The notes below the pieces were generated by a model, which saw only the letters and a program-made list of their open reading frames with translations, searched no databases and was not told the origin of the DNA. Below are positions 26,685-35,183 of a DNA stretch of 64,000 nt, piece after piece (the first letter of the stretch is position 1; each line of letters starts with the position of its first letter). Source of the stretch: Psychrobacter arenosus (lineage in GTDB: Bacteria > Pseudomonadota > Gammaproteobacteria > Pseudomonadales > Moraxellaceae); assembly GCF_904848165.1 (NCBI RefSeq), contig NZ_LR884459.1, positions 3,596,001 to 3,660,000 of the forward strand. Direction: 5' to 3'. A program made the translations under genes and the position numbers.

Positions 26685-28124
26685 ATGTCAAAAAATAAAA
26701 GCAGTTACGTTTGCCAAGAGTGCGGGGCGCATTTTGGCAAATGGTCCGGGCAGTGTAGCGATTGCGGCGAATGGAATACTTTGATTGAAGCCCCAAACGT
26801 CAGTATGCCGCACCACAAACCCAATGCCGCAAAGAGTGGCGGTAGTAAAGCCACAGTCAGTACCAAAGGTCCAGCAGGCAATTACGCGGGCTCACGCAGC
26901 GCCGTCATGCCGCTTAATGCCGTCAATGTCACGTTTGATTCGCGTTTACCGACAGGGATTGGCGAGTTTGATCGGGTATTGGGGGGCGGCTTGGTCGCCG
27001 GCTCCGTAGTATTGATCGGCGGACCACCGGGCATTGGTAAATCAACGATACTGCTGCAGACCGCTACAAATATGGCGAAGGCAGAATCACCAGCGGGCAG
27101 CGCCTTATATATCACAGGAGAGGAGTCGCTTTCGCAAGTGGCCATGCGCGCTCAACGTTTAGGGCTACCTGCGGATCGCTTACGGGTCTTAGCAGAAACC
27201 AATGTGGAGACCATTTGTGCCGCGTTAACGCAAGAGCAGCCTGCTATTGCTATCATCGACTCGATTCAAACCATTTATACCGATGCGATCAGTTCTGCAC
27301 CCGGCGGGGTTAGCCAAATTCGTGAATCAGCAGCGATGTTAACGCGTTATGCCAAACAAACCGGTACCGCCTTATTTTTAGTGGGTCACGTAACCAAAGA
27401 AGGCTCACTGGCTGGACCGCGCGTGCTTGAGCATATGGTGGATACGGTCTTGTATTTTGAGGGTCAATCGGACTCGCGCTTTCGTATGATCCGGGCGGTA
27501 AAAAACCGTTTCGGTGCGGTAAACGAATTGGGCATCTTCGGCATGACCGACTTAGGTTTAAAAGAAGTGGCGAACCCATCTGCTATATTTTTAAGCCGCT
27601 ATGACAAACCTATCGCTGGCTCTATTGTGATGGTCAGTCGCGAGGGAACACGGCCATTATTGGTTGAGGTGCAGGCGCTTGTAGATGATTCCCAAGGTCA
27701 GCCCAGACGAATGGCGCTAGGCCTAGACTTCCAGCGCTTATCGATGCTGCTAGCGGTTATGCACCGTCATGGTGGGATTCATACCAGCGGTCAGGACGTT
27801 TATGTCAACGTGGTTGGCGGGGTCAAGGTTATTGAAACCGGTTCAGATTTGGCAGTACTACTGGCTTGTGCTTCAAGTATTAAAGAAAAGCCGTTGCCCT
27901 CTTCTTTAGCGGTCTTTGGTGAGGTGGGGCTATCGGGGGAGATTCGTCCGGTACCTAATGGCCAAGAACGCTTAAAAGAAGCGAAGAAACATGGGTTTAC
28001 TTACGCCATCGTCCCTAAAGGCAATGCTCCATCCAAAAATTCCCCGCAGTTTGCAGGGATTGAAATTATTGCTGTAGAAAGACTGGATGACGCGTTAGAA
28101 CGGGCGTTTGAAATTCAGGTTTAA
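26685..28124 (+). CDS. radA: DNA repair protein RadA
   Basis: RecA-like helicase/branch-migration factor that supports recombinational repair. 479 aa: an N-terminal four-Cys zinc finger (CxxC...CxxC in residues 9-28), Walker A GGPPGIGKST (about residues 108-117), the RadA-specific KNRFG motif, and a C-terminal Lon-protease-like domain with GGVKVIETGSDLAVLLA. The ATG at 26685 has AAGGA 9 bases upstream. It stands alone before a bidirectional terminator. Confidence 0.96.
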   Translation: MSKNKSSYVCQECGAHFGKWSGQCSDCGEWNTLIEAPNVSMPHHKPNAAKSGGSKATVSTKGPAGNYAGSRSAVMPLNAVNVTFDSRLPTGIGEFDRVLGGGLVAGSVVLIGGPPGIGKSTILLQTATNMAKAESPAGSALYITGEESLSQVAMRAQRLGLPADRLRVLAETNVETICAALTQEQPAIAIIDSIQTIYTDAISSAPGGVSQIRESAAMLTRYAKQTGTALFLVGHVTKEGSLAGPRVLEHMVDTVLYFEGQSDSRFRMIRAVKNRFGAVNELGIFGMTDLGLKEVANPSAIFLSRYDKPIAGSIVMVSREGTRPLLVEVQALVDDSQGQPRRMALGLDFQRLSMLLAVMHRHGGIHTSGQDVYVNVVGGVKVIETGSDLAVLLACASSIKEKPLPSSLAVFGEVGLSGEIRPVPNGQERLKEAKKHGFTYAIVPKGNAPSKNSPQFAGIEIIAVERLDDALERAFEIQV

Positions 28125-28213
28125 TTAAGGCGGCAGGTTCTGTAACTGGTTACTTTATAAATAGAGTGGCTGTAAATAGTCGGTCTTAGAATAGCTACTT
28201 TTCTCAATGCCAT

Positions 28214-28245
28214 AAAAAAGCCTCAATATTTATTGAGGCTTTTTT
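28214..28245. terminator. Bidirectional intrinsic terminator between radA and rlpA
   Basis: A 15-bp perfect stem (28214-28228 with 28231-28245) with 2-base loop, flanked by A- and T-runs on both sides. It serves convergent radA (+) and rlpA (-). Confidence 0.88.
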
Positions 28246-28330
28246 GACTATTAATACTTGTATATCTCTTTTAATTTATGCCAACATCTTCACTTAAGCA
28301 AAATACTTAACTAAGAGATAGAGCGGAACC

Positions 28331-28939
28331 TTATGGTCCTGAGACACGCTCAATAGCTACGTTTCCTACGCCTTCACTAGTGATGCCTAATTTTTTAGCC
28401 GCACCATAAGATAAATCTAAGACACGCTTACCATGGAAAGGACCACGATCGTTAACTTTAACGACGACACTCTTGCCATTAGACTTATTCGTCACTTTGA
28501 CGTAGCAGTTTAAAGGCAGTGAGCGATGCGCGGCGGTCATGGCATTCATATCAAAAGTTTCGCCACTGGCCGTCTTACGACCATGAAACTTACGACCATA
28601 CCAAGAGGCTAGACCCGTTTGCTTAAACTTGCTGACCGTGTTTGAAGCCACAGCCGTTAAACGCTCAAGAACGTCTTCATCAGTAGCGGTTACATCGTTT
28701 TGGGCGCTAAGCAGAGGGCTGTTTAAAGCGAGAGAAGTCGGTTGACGAGCAGATTTCACTAAACTTGAGGCATTGTCATGTTGCTTAGTGAGTTCGCTCA
28801 GTACACGGTCTATATTGGAGCCTGAATCTTGAGAAATCGTTGGAGCTTGTGAACTAACAGCGTTGGCACTTGAGGCCATTCCCATGCCAGCACATAAGGC
28901 TGCTGACGATAGAATTAGACCAGAAAGACGCTTATTCAT
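28331..28939 (-). CDS. rlpA: RlpA-family septal ring lytic transglycosylase-like protein
   Basis: Secreted double-psi beta-barrel protein; RlpA of Pseudomonas is a lytic transglycosylase for denuded glycans at the septum. Signal peptide at residues 1-27 ending in SANA. After a linker, the DPBB domain: GLASWYGRKFHGRKTASGE, TAAHRSLPLNCYVKV, VKVNDRGPF (catalytic Asp) and LDLSYGAAKKLGI. 202 aa. There is no C-terminal SPOR domain and no lipobox, unlike E. coli RlpA, so it may be soluble in the periplasm. GAGG upstream of ATG fixes the start. Confidence 0.9.
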   Translation of the reverse strand: MNKRLSGLILSSAALCAGMGMASSANAVSSQAPTISQDSGSNIDRVLSELTKQHDNASSLVKSARQPTSLALNSPLLSAQNDVTATDEDVLERLTAVASNTVSKFKQTGLASWYGRKFHGRKTASGETFDMNAMTAAHRSLPLNCYVKVTNKSNGKSVVVKVNDRGPFHGKRVLDLSYGAAKKLGITSEGVGNVAIERVSGP

Positions 28940-29570
28940 AGTTACCTCATATTTTTTTGACCGATAACAGACTTAGCAAATTGCCGCTAATGTCCGTACC
29001 CTAAGCTCTAGTTAGTCATTGCCACTACTGGGTCACTTGACGGTGCTTAGCCGTGTGCTAAGCAGGTATTAACTAGGTGGTCAGAAACAGTTTTTATTAC
29101 CAAATGTCACTATTAAGCTTATACAACATTACGGATAACCGTTTTAAACTCAATAGCATGACACCGGATAATTATATAAGAGCATGACTTACGCATTTCA
29201 ATGCAACAGGTTTAGAAACTACAAATTATTTATAGTATGCTAAGTCACTATTGCTAAAATTTACCGTAAACTCTTAGAAAATTTAGTACGAATTACTAAT
29301 CGCGAATACTAACAAATGAATATAACCTCATTGTGAACTCTACGTAGGTTATAATCTATAACTGTATATTTTTTGTGTGGATATTTACCAGATTTAGAGG
29401 TTACCGCAAAAAAATGTTAATGACAAGTAAAAATATTGTTGAAAACAGGGCAAAATTGCTTTATTTACGTCATTCATCCCTTATTAGCTACCGTTAGTCC
29501 CTAAATATGGGCGATGTTACAAAGTGGAGTTTTATAGCATCGCGGGATCATATTCTTGTAAAGTCTATGC
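28940..29570. other. Intergenic region between rlpA and rodA (631 bases)
   Basis: A long, AT-rich stretch upstream of rlpA and downstream of rodA (both on the minus strand). It holds a hairpin TGCTTAGC-5-GCTAAGCA (29044-29064) that would be in the rlpA leader. A 27-codon ORF at 29414 has only a weak AGAGG ahead and is not called. No tRNA-like fold or terminator with a T-run is apparent after rodA. Confidence 0.5.
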
Positions 29571-30716
29571 TTAGCGACTATTGCGGTGAGTATGCAGCGA
29601 CATTAGTAGACCAAAACCGGCCATTAAAGTGACGATAGCGGTGCCACCATAACTAATAAAGGGTAGGGGAACGCCAACTACCGGCAAAATACCACCGACC
29701 ATGCCTACGTTGACAAAGACATAAACAAAGAAGGATAAAGCTATAGCGCCGGATAATAAGCGTGAAAAAGCATCAGGATTCACAAAAGTAATATAAAGCG
29801 CCCGCAGTAATAAGCACGAATATAAAAACATTAATAAGCTAACGCCTAATAGTCCAAATTCTTCTGAAAAAGCGGCAATAATAAAATCCGTATGACCTTC
29901 GGGTAAAAAGTGTAGATGCGATTGCGTCCCTTCTAAATAGCCTTTTCCGGTCAGCCCGCCTGAGCCAATCGCCGTTTTAGACTGCATAATGTTCCAACCT
30001 GCCCCTAAAGCATCCGCTTCAGGATTTAACATTGTCAACACCCGAGTGCGTTGATAGTCATGCAATAAAAATTGCCATGCTATCGCAATGAGCGGAATCG
30101 ATAACGCCACTGCGCCACCAATCATCCACCACGACAATCCTGCTAGAAACAATACGAATATACCGCTAGCCGCCACCAATAATGAAGTGCCCAAATCGGG
30201 TTCTTTTGCAATTAATAGCACCGGCACGACTATCAGCGCTAAGGTAGCTGCCACGCTGCTAAAGCTGGGCGGTAAGTCACGCTTAGATAAAAACCAGGCA
30301 CACATCATGGGCATACCCAGTTTCATAAACTCCGAGGGCTGGACGCTACCAAACCCTGGGATACGAATCCAACGCTGCGCCCCCATACGCACCTCACCGA
30401 TCACATCGACTAGCACCAATAATACGAGCCCTAATAAATAGAAGATCGGCGTCATAGTGCGATAGAAGCTGGGCGGGATTTGTGCCATAGCAAACATGAC
30501 CGTAAAGGCCACCCCATAACTCACTGCTTGCCGCAATACCATATCGACATCTTGGGTCGAAGCACTATATAAAATGGTAAGGCCAATAAAGCAAATGGTT
30601 AATAATAGCAGGGTAATCCAAGGGTCTATATGGGTACGCTCCCAAAATTTAGGTTCGAAATCTCGACCTAAATGATGGCTTTGACGCGAAAATCGGTATT
30701 GCTGATTAGAAGACAT
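29571..30716 (-). CDS. rodA: Rod shape-determining protein RodA (SEDS glycosyltransferase)
   Basis: Peptidoglycan polymerase of the elongation complex, working with PBP2. About ten membrane segments; visible are VQPSEFMKLG, PDLGTS (the SEDS catalytic-Asp loop is in the following segment), GFLPEGHTDFI-like LPEGHTDFIIA and ISYGGTAIV near the C terminus. 381 aa. The ATG at 30716 is used rather than an in-frame GTG at 30722. mrdA (PBP2) is not adjacent, which is unusual; no strong ribosome site is visible. Confidence 0.95.
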   Translation of the reverse strand: MSSNQQYRFSRQSHHLGRDFEPKFWERTHIDPWITLLLLTICFIGLTILYSASTQDVDMVLRQAVSYGVAFTVMFAMAQIPPSFYRTMTPIFYLLGLVLLVLVDVIGEVRMGAQRWIRIPGFGSVQPSEFMKLGMPMMCAWFLSKRDLPPSFSSVAATLALIVVPVLLIAKEPDLGTSLLVAASGIFVLFLAGLSWWMIGGAVALSIPLIAIAWQFLLHDYQRTRVLTMLNPEADALGAGWNIMQSKTAIGSGGLTGKGYLEGTQSHLHFLPEGHTDFIIAAFSEEFGLLGVSLLMFLYSCLLLRALYITFVNPDAFSRLLSGAIALSFFVYVFVNVGMVGGILPVVGVPLPFISYGGTAIVTLMAGFGLLMSLHTHRNSR

Positions 30717-31210
30717 AAGCACAGAATCAATTGAAGGTAATAGGATAGTGGGGCAGTCGCTGCTCGAATCAACCGCGGTACGACGCTAGCTGTAGCGATT
30801 GCCAGTAACGAGTGCTAAGCGAATCGCACGTCTGGGCAGGAGTGGCAAATGGCCTAGGATGGACAAGTTACGAATAATGCTTAATAGCCGCTATTTTACA
30901 GAAGTTCTGTCACGATGGTTACACAATGCAGGGTCAATAGTTTAGCTTGCGAATCAATTTTTTGATAGTATCAACAAAATGTTTTTGCTGCACTGATAAG
31001 CTGTTATAGGTCTATTCTCTATAGTCACAGTAAGTTAAGTATAGGTATGACATTTATTAGTTGGCACTTATTAGCTAGAGCTTATTAGCTAGAGCTTATT
31101 AATAGGCACTTACTAACAGTTTAAGACTCAGGTAAAGCAAGGTCTTAGTGCCGCCGCTGACTTTTCTATGATTAATTCTAATAACAAACCTCGCTTACGA
31201 GCACCTTACT
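30717..31210. other. Divergent intergenic region, rodA / M15-like peptidase
   Basis: 494 bases, mostly AT-rich, with no supported ORF. A 14-bp direct tandem repeat lies at 31067-31102. Promoters for both sides are expected here, but none reads clearly. Confidence 0.5.
31067..31102 (+). repeat. Tandem 14-bp repeat
   Basis: CTTATTAGCTAGAG occurs twice back to back (31067-31080, 31081-31094) followed by a partial third copy. It lies about 110 bases upstream of the M15-like gene. Confidence 0.75.
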
Positions 31211-32278
31211 ATGATTCAACCTTCTCATTGTGTCAGTAAAAGTTATGCTTTTAATAGACTTACCCGTAATTTAGGGGTAGTGGCTGCTCTTGGCCTTAGC
31301 TGGTCAGGGTTGAGTCTACCGGCCCAAGCTGAAGTGCTGTCCGATAGTAGTGAGCGTCAGATACGCGCCATCGCTGCCGCCCCTGCTAGCAGTACTACTA
31401 GTACAGCATCTGCAAGCAATACGGTCACCTATAAGCAATTGGGCACGCAAACAGGGACTAAGACGCCTGTACGCACGACTACCAGTTATGCAACCCCTGC
31501 TAATGCTAGCGCGACCACTGACCTTTCAGGTAAGGTCTCGAGCTATGTGTTTGGCGGTCAGCAAGTCAGCGGTGACAGCATGCAAGGGCTGATCCAACAA
31601 AAACAGCAGCAATACCAGCAAGTACAAAATTCGCAGCTGACGATTGAAGAGCGCAGCCGTATCAGAGCACCGGGCAATACCCGCTATGATAATGACGAAG
31701 ACTACAGTATAGGGATTGATGTTAGCAGTATGGATTTTGAGCGGTGGTTAAACGCTTACCCTTATCGAGCGCAACAAGTGGCGGATTATAGACGCTATCT
31801 TAGCCAACGGGTCGGTGCCGCCAATGTCCCGCCCATGGATCAGCTGCTGACGACAGCGCGCAGTTGGGCGACTTGTGGTTATGAGCCTTATCAATTGCCC
31901 CCACAATACCTATGGCAAAATATGGTGCCCACTTTAAAGCTCTATGCGACCCTCAAGCAACAAGGTCTGTTGCCCGCTAGTACCGAAATTCGTTCGGTGT
32001 ATCGCAGCCCTGATTTAAACCAATGTGCCGGGGGTGCGAATGCCAGCAAGCATATGAGTGCGGGTGCGATAGATATTTGGGTTCCAGAGTATGAGAACAG
32101 CCCTTGGCAAAGAAGTAACGTGCAAGATGTGCTGTGCGACTTTTGGTTATATCAAGGCGTCGCTTATGACTTTGGCCTCGGCTTATACTCTACAGGCGCT
32201 ATCCATTTAGACACGCAAGGCTATCGCAAATGGGGCAGCAATCACTCTAGCACCAGCTCTCCTTGCCGCTATGGCTAA
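31211..32278 (+). CDS. Secreted M15-like peptidase (D-Ala-D-Ala carboxypeptidase-type fold)
   Basis: 355 aa with a signal peptide (residues 1-40, ending in PAQA), a low-complexity Ser/Thr/Gln/Ala region (about 45-165), and a C-terminal domain from about 220. That domain reads EIRSVYRSPDLNQCAGG, SKHMSAGAIDIWV and AIHLDTQGYRKWG: the His and Asp of SxHxxGxAxDI and the His of IHxD are the M15 zinc ligands, as in the DUF882/MepK and VanY groups. So it likely cuts peptidoglycan peptides in the periplasm. Target bond is unknown. Two terminal Cys and one in the domain may form a disulfide. A terminator follows. Confidence 0.75.
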   Translation: MIQPSHCVSKSYAFNRLTRNLGVVAALGLSWSGLSLPAQAEVLSDSSERQIRAIAAAPASSTTSTASASNTVTYKQLGTQTGTKTPVRTTTSYATPANASATTDLSGKVSSYVFGGQQVSGDSMQGLIQQKQQQYQQVQNSQLTIEERSRIRAPGNTRYDNDEDYSIGIDVSSMDFERWLNAYPYRAQQVADYRRYLSQRVGAANVPPMDQLLTTARSWATCGYEPYQLPPQYLWQNMVPTLKLYATLKQQGLLPASTEIRSVYRSPDLNQCAGGANASKHMSAGAIDIWVPEYENSPWQRSNVQDVLCDFWLYQGVAYDFGLGLYSTGAIHLDTQGYRKWGSNHSSTSSPCRYG

Positions 32279-32339
32279 CGAGCTAAACAAAGCTCAAGAC
32301 TTTGCGCCTTGTCCTTAATAAATACTAGCGTGCAATAAT

Positions 32340-32373
32340 AAAAGACAATGGCTTCTAGCGATTGTCTTTTTTT
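32340..32373 (+). terminator. Intrinsic terminator after the M15-like gene
   Basis: AAAAGACAAT (32340-32349) pairs with ATTGTCTTTT (32361-32370) around an 11-base loop, followed by more T. Confidence 0.7.
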
Positions 32374-32576
32374 ATACCTTACCCCTTTGTCATCATGATA
32401 TTTATCAGGCAAAACTAGGAGCAAGCGCCTGACCGTATCCTAAGTAGCAGGAATTACTTAAGCCATTTATCAGTATTTCTGATTAAAAATAGGCAGCATT
32501 ACCAAAAGGAAAAGGGTAAGATGTCCACTTTTATTGATTATTATAATTAATTATATTGAGACTAATCGTATCAGAC

Positions 32577-33188
32577 ATGATTTTATTCTATAAAATACGA
32601 ACTAAGCAACGAGGGCTGAATAGGCCGAGAGTCGAGTGTATAGTCCTAAGCCTATGTGGCACCATCGTTATGGGCTGTAGCCCTTCTGCTCCTCCCACAG
32701 TCAACCATAAAAGTTCAGTTGAAAGCGTTGATGACCCTGTCGCCGAGCGCAAAGTAACTAGCGCTGCGGTGGCAGAGGCCAAGTTGAGGATTGCTGAAAG
32801 TCATGGTAAATCCACTGAAGCAGAGGCGGCCGCTTTAGAGGAAAGCTTACGCAACTCTTATGCCCGCCGTGCCGCAAATTACACGGATGTCTGCCCAAAG
32901 CTTTTACAAAAAGAAGTCGATTCTAGTGAGATTATTCGCAGCAACGATGTCATGTTCGATAAGCACTGTGACTATTTTATCTATCCCCAGCCGGGTCAGA
33001 ATATTTTAGTTAGCAGTAACAACTCGCTCTTAGAAGCTTTACTAATATCTCCGGATTTATACAGTTTTAATAATGGTCCCTATGTTGCTAAGAGCTCGCG
33101 CAAGCACGTCATCCGCCTGAGTTATAATGGTATCGCGCGTAAACCTAATCCGGTCAGTTATGATGTTGTGGTTAAAATAGAAGACTAA
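32577..33188 (+). CDS. Putative lipoprotein of unknown function
   Basis: About 203 aa. An N-terminal hydrophobic stretch (CIVLSLCGTIVMGC) ends in a Cys that fits a lipobox, so a lipid anchor is likely although the preceding residues (VMG) are not ideal. The mature part is charged and Glu/Ala/Lys-rich at first (alpha-helical), then a small globular region containing four Cys-spaced residues (DVCPKLL, KHCDYF). I recognise no family. The ATG at 32577 is used; a TTG at 32556 is in frame and neither has a clear ribosome site, so the start is uncertain. It is followed by a strong terminator shared with the convergent M16 gene. Confidence 0.65.
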   Translation: MILFYKIRTKQRGLNRPRVECIVLSLCGTIVMGCSPSAPPTVNHKSSVESVDDPVAERKVTSAAVAEAKLRIAESHGKSTEAEAAALEESLRNSYARRAANYTDVCPKLLQKEVDSSEIIRSNDVMFDKHCDYFIYPQPGQNILVSSNNSLLEALLISPDLYSFNNGPYVAKSSRKHVIRLSYNGIARKPNPVSYDVVVKIED

Positions 33189-33247
33189 ACCCCTAGTTTG
33201 CTTTTAGACTAGGGATATTAGCCGCGTATAAGGCTTATTGCAGTTGT

Positions 33248-33284
33248 AAAAAAGGGCTTATCTATATGAGATAGGCCCTTTTTT
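33248..33284. terminator. Bidirectional intrinsic terminator
   Basis: A 16-bp stem (33248-33263 with 33269-33284, one G-T pair) with a 5-base loop and A/T runs on both sides, between the lipoprotein gene (+) and the inactive-type M16 gene (-). Confidence 0.88.
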
Positions 33285-33303
33285 CGTTATAGCATACGGT
33301 CAA

Positions 33304-35028
33304 TTATTGGACAGGTTTAATGGTTCTTTTTTCAGTGATATTGGAGCTGCTGTCTTTTGAGGCAACACCTTCTTTATCTAAAACAGGGGGTTTATCTGCA
33401 GCCGGGTCTGTGTTTATATTAGCGGCCTTATCTGCATTAGTAGCCTGATTTGAATGGTTAGAGTCTAAAGCGGTTTGATCGCCTACCGTGACAATTAAGA
33501 ATTTATCAGGATTAATCTTTTGCCGTAGAGCGGTATTGACGCCGGCTAAATCCACCTTATCAACTCTCGTTAAATAGTCGCTCAAATAGCTGTCAGGCAA
33601 TTGATAGAAATTCATCATTCCCATTAAACCATTAATCCCAGCATTACTGGCAAAGCTCATGGGAAAGCTATTTTTTATGCTGTCTTTGGTCAGCACCATC
33701 TCTTCATTACTAATGCCTTCGTCTAAAGTCTGTTTGACAGTCTTTAAGGTCGCATCGATAGCGGCCTCGGCTTTGTCATTACGTGTGGAGAAGCTGATTT
33801 GATAGGGACCACGAGTTTGCATGGGACTCATGCCCCCAGAGATGCCATAGGTATAGCCTAAGTTTTTACGGACCTCCGTCATCAACCGCGCGTTAAAGTC
33901 ACCGCCCGCGAGCACATCATTACCCACGGCAAAGTTCGTACGGCTCTGTAGCTCACGCACGTCTTGAGCATGCTTATCGCCCAATTGTCCCATGATAATA
34001 GTGGTCTGCGTACTGTCAAAAGGGATATGGATACGCTTACTAGTAGTCAGCTCTTTGGGCTCAGGCAATTTAGGAGCCGCGCTACCTTTAGGTAAGACAC
34101 CCGTTAGACTGTCGGCTAGTTTTTTTGCTTCGGTTAAGGTCAAGTCACCGGTGATCGCTAAAGTAGCATTTTTTGCCACCAAGTAACGGTCTTTAAATTG
34201 CTGTAAATCGGTTTGGGTTAGACTAGGGACGGTCTCTAAGGTGCCACTAGAAGGATGAGCATAAGGGTGATTGCCAAATAGATTTTCACTAAACGCGATA
34301 GCCGCTATGCTGCCGGGATCTTGCTGCTGCTGTTGTAAGCCGACCAGTAAGCGAGCTTTATTACGAGCTAACGTGGCTGCATCAAAACTTGGGCTGGCGA
34401 GCATTTGCTCTACTAAAGATAAGGCGGGCGTCAAATGAGCCTCGTCAGACAAACTGCGCAATGACACTATAAACATATCTTTGTAAGCACTGCTACTAAG
34501 CTCGATACCTAACGTCTCCACCGCTCGGGTAAACTCGTCTTCATTCAAATCTTTGCTGCCTTGCTCAAGCATCGTCGCGGTCATACTGGCAATACCAAAC
34601 CCATCAGCACGAATATCAGCATCTCTGGCACTGCCCGCATTAAAGCGTAAATCTACATCGACAATAGGGAGCGTAGGGGTGGCAACGAACACTACGGGTA
34701 CGCCTGAAGCCGTAGTAAACTTTTGAATATCAGGCAAAGTGAGCGTGAGCTCTTCGGTCTGCTCTAAGCTGCTGAGTTTAGGCAAAGGTTTGGCCGCCTC
34801 TTCTGCCGTCAGCTCGCTGCCACCGCGAGATTCTTCCATAGCTTGTGCACTTAGCGGTAGGGCAGCTACCGAGCTCATAAGTAATGAGACTAGCAGCACG
34901 GATAAACGACGAGGCTGAGTGGGATTAGCGGTAGTAGTATTAGCCTGAATAACAGGGCTAGTAGCAAAGGTATTGGTCATAAAATTGCTAGTTAAAAGTA
35001 ATTTATGCTGAGCATGAGTAGGGCGCAT
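33304..35028 (-). CDS. M16-family peptidase homologue lacking the zinc motif
   Basis: 574 aa with a signal peptide (about residues 1-60, hydrophobic VLLVSLLMSSVAALPLSAQA). Two M16 domains follow. At the place where HxxEH should be, the sequence reads GIASMTATMLEQGSK, with no zinc ligands, so it is expected to be catalytically inactive. The C-terminal region has the M16 R-Y pair region NLGYTYGISGGM. The Ser/Asn/Lys-rich C-terminal tail (about 525-574) is extra. Start at 35028 has GAGAG 8 bases upstream; a later ATG (34980) lacks a site. It is downstream of the active M16 gene (next entry), in the usual active/inactive pair order. Confidence 0.88.
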   Translation of the reverse strand: MRPTHAQHKLLLTSNFMTNTFATSPVIQANTTTANPTQPRRLSVLLVSLLMSSVAALPLSAQAMEESRGGSELTAEEAAKPLPKLSSLEQTEELTLTLPDIQKFTTASGVPVVFVATPTLPIVDVDLRFNAGSARDADIRADGFGIASMTATMLEQGSKDLNEDEFTRAVETLGIELSSSAYKDMFIVSLRSLSDEAHLTPALSLVEQMLASPSFDAATLARNKARLLVGLQQQQQDPGSIAAIAFSENLFGNHPYAHPSSGTLETVPSLTQTDLQQFKDRYLVAKNATLAITGDLTLTEAKKLADSLTGVLPKGSAAPKLPEPKELTTSKRIHIPFDSTQTTIIMGQLGDKHAQDVRELQSRTNFAVGNDVLAGGDFNARLMTEVRKNLGYTYGISGGMSPMQTRGPYQISFSTRNDKAEAAIDATLKTVKQTLDEGISNEEMVLTKDSIKNSFPMSFASNAGINGLMGMMNFYQLPDSYLSDYLTRVDKVDLAGVNTALRQKINPDKFLIVTVGDQTALDSNHSNQATNADKAANINTDPAADKPPVLDKEGVASKDSSSNITEKRTIKPVQ

Positions 35029-35183
35029 TAGAGTCTCTCAATAGGGAGTTATTTAATTTTATCTATTATTTTGCTTATCTGTTAATAATTGCTAGGGGTA
35101 ATAGTTGGTAAGGGTTAGAGCGTAGCAGCAGGCTAGAGTTTATTAGCGTCTGCTACTGCACCCTTTATCCTTGCTATAAATCG

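Noticed and set aside
29414..29497. 27-codon ORF between rlpA and rodA
   Set aside because: Only a weak AGAGG about 13 bases upstream, no family, too short to support.
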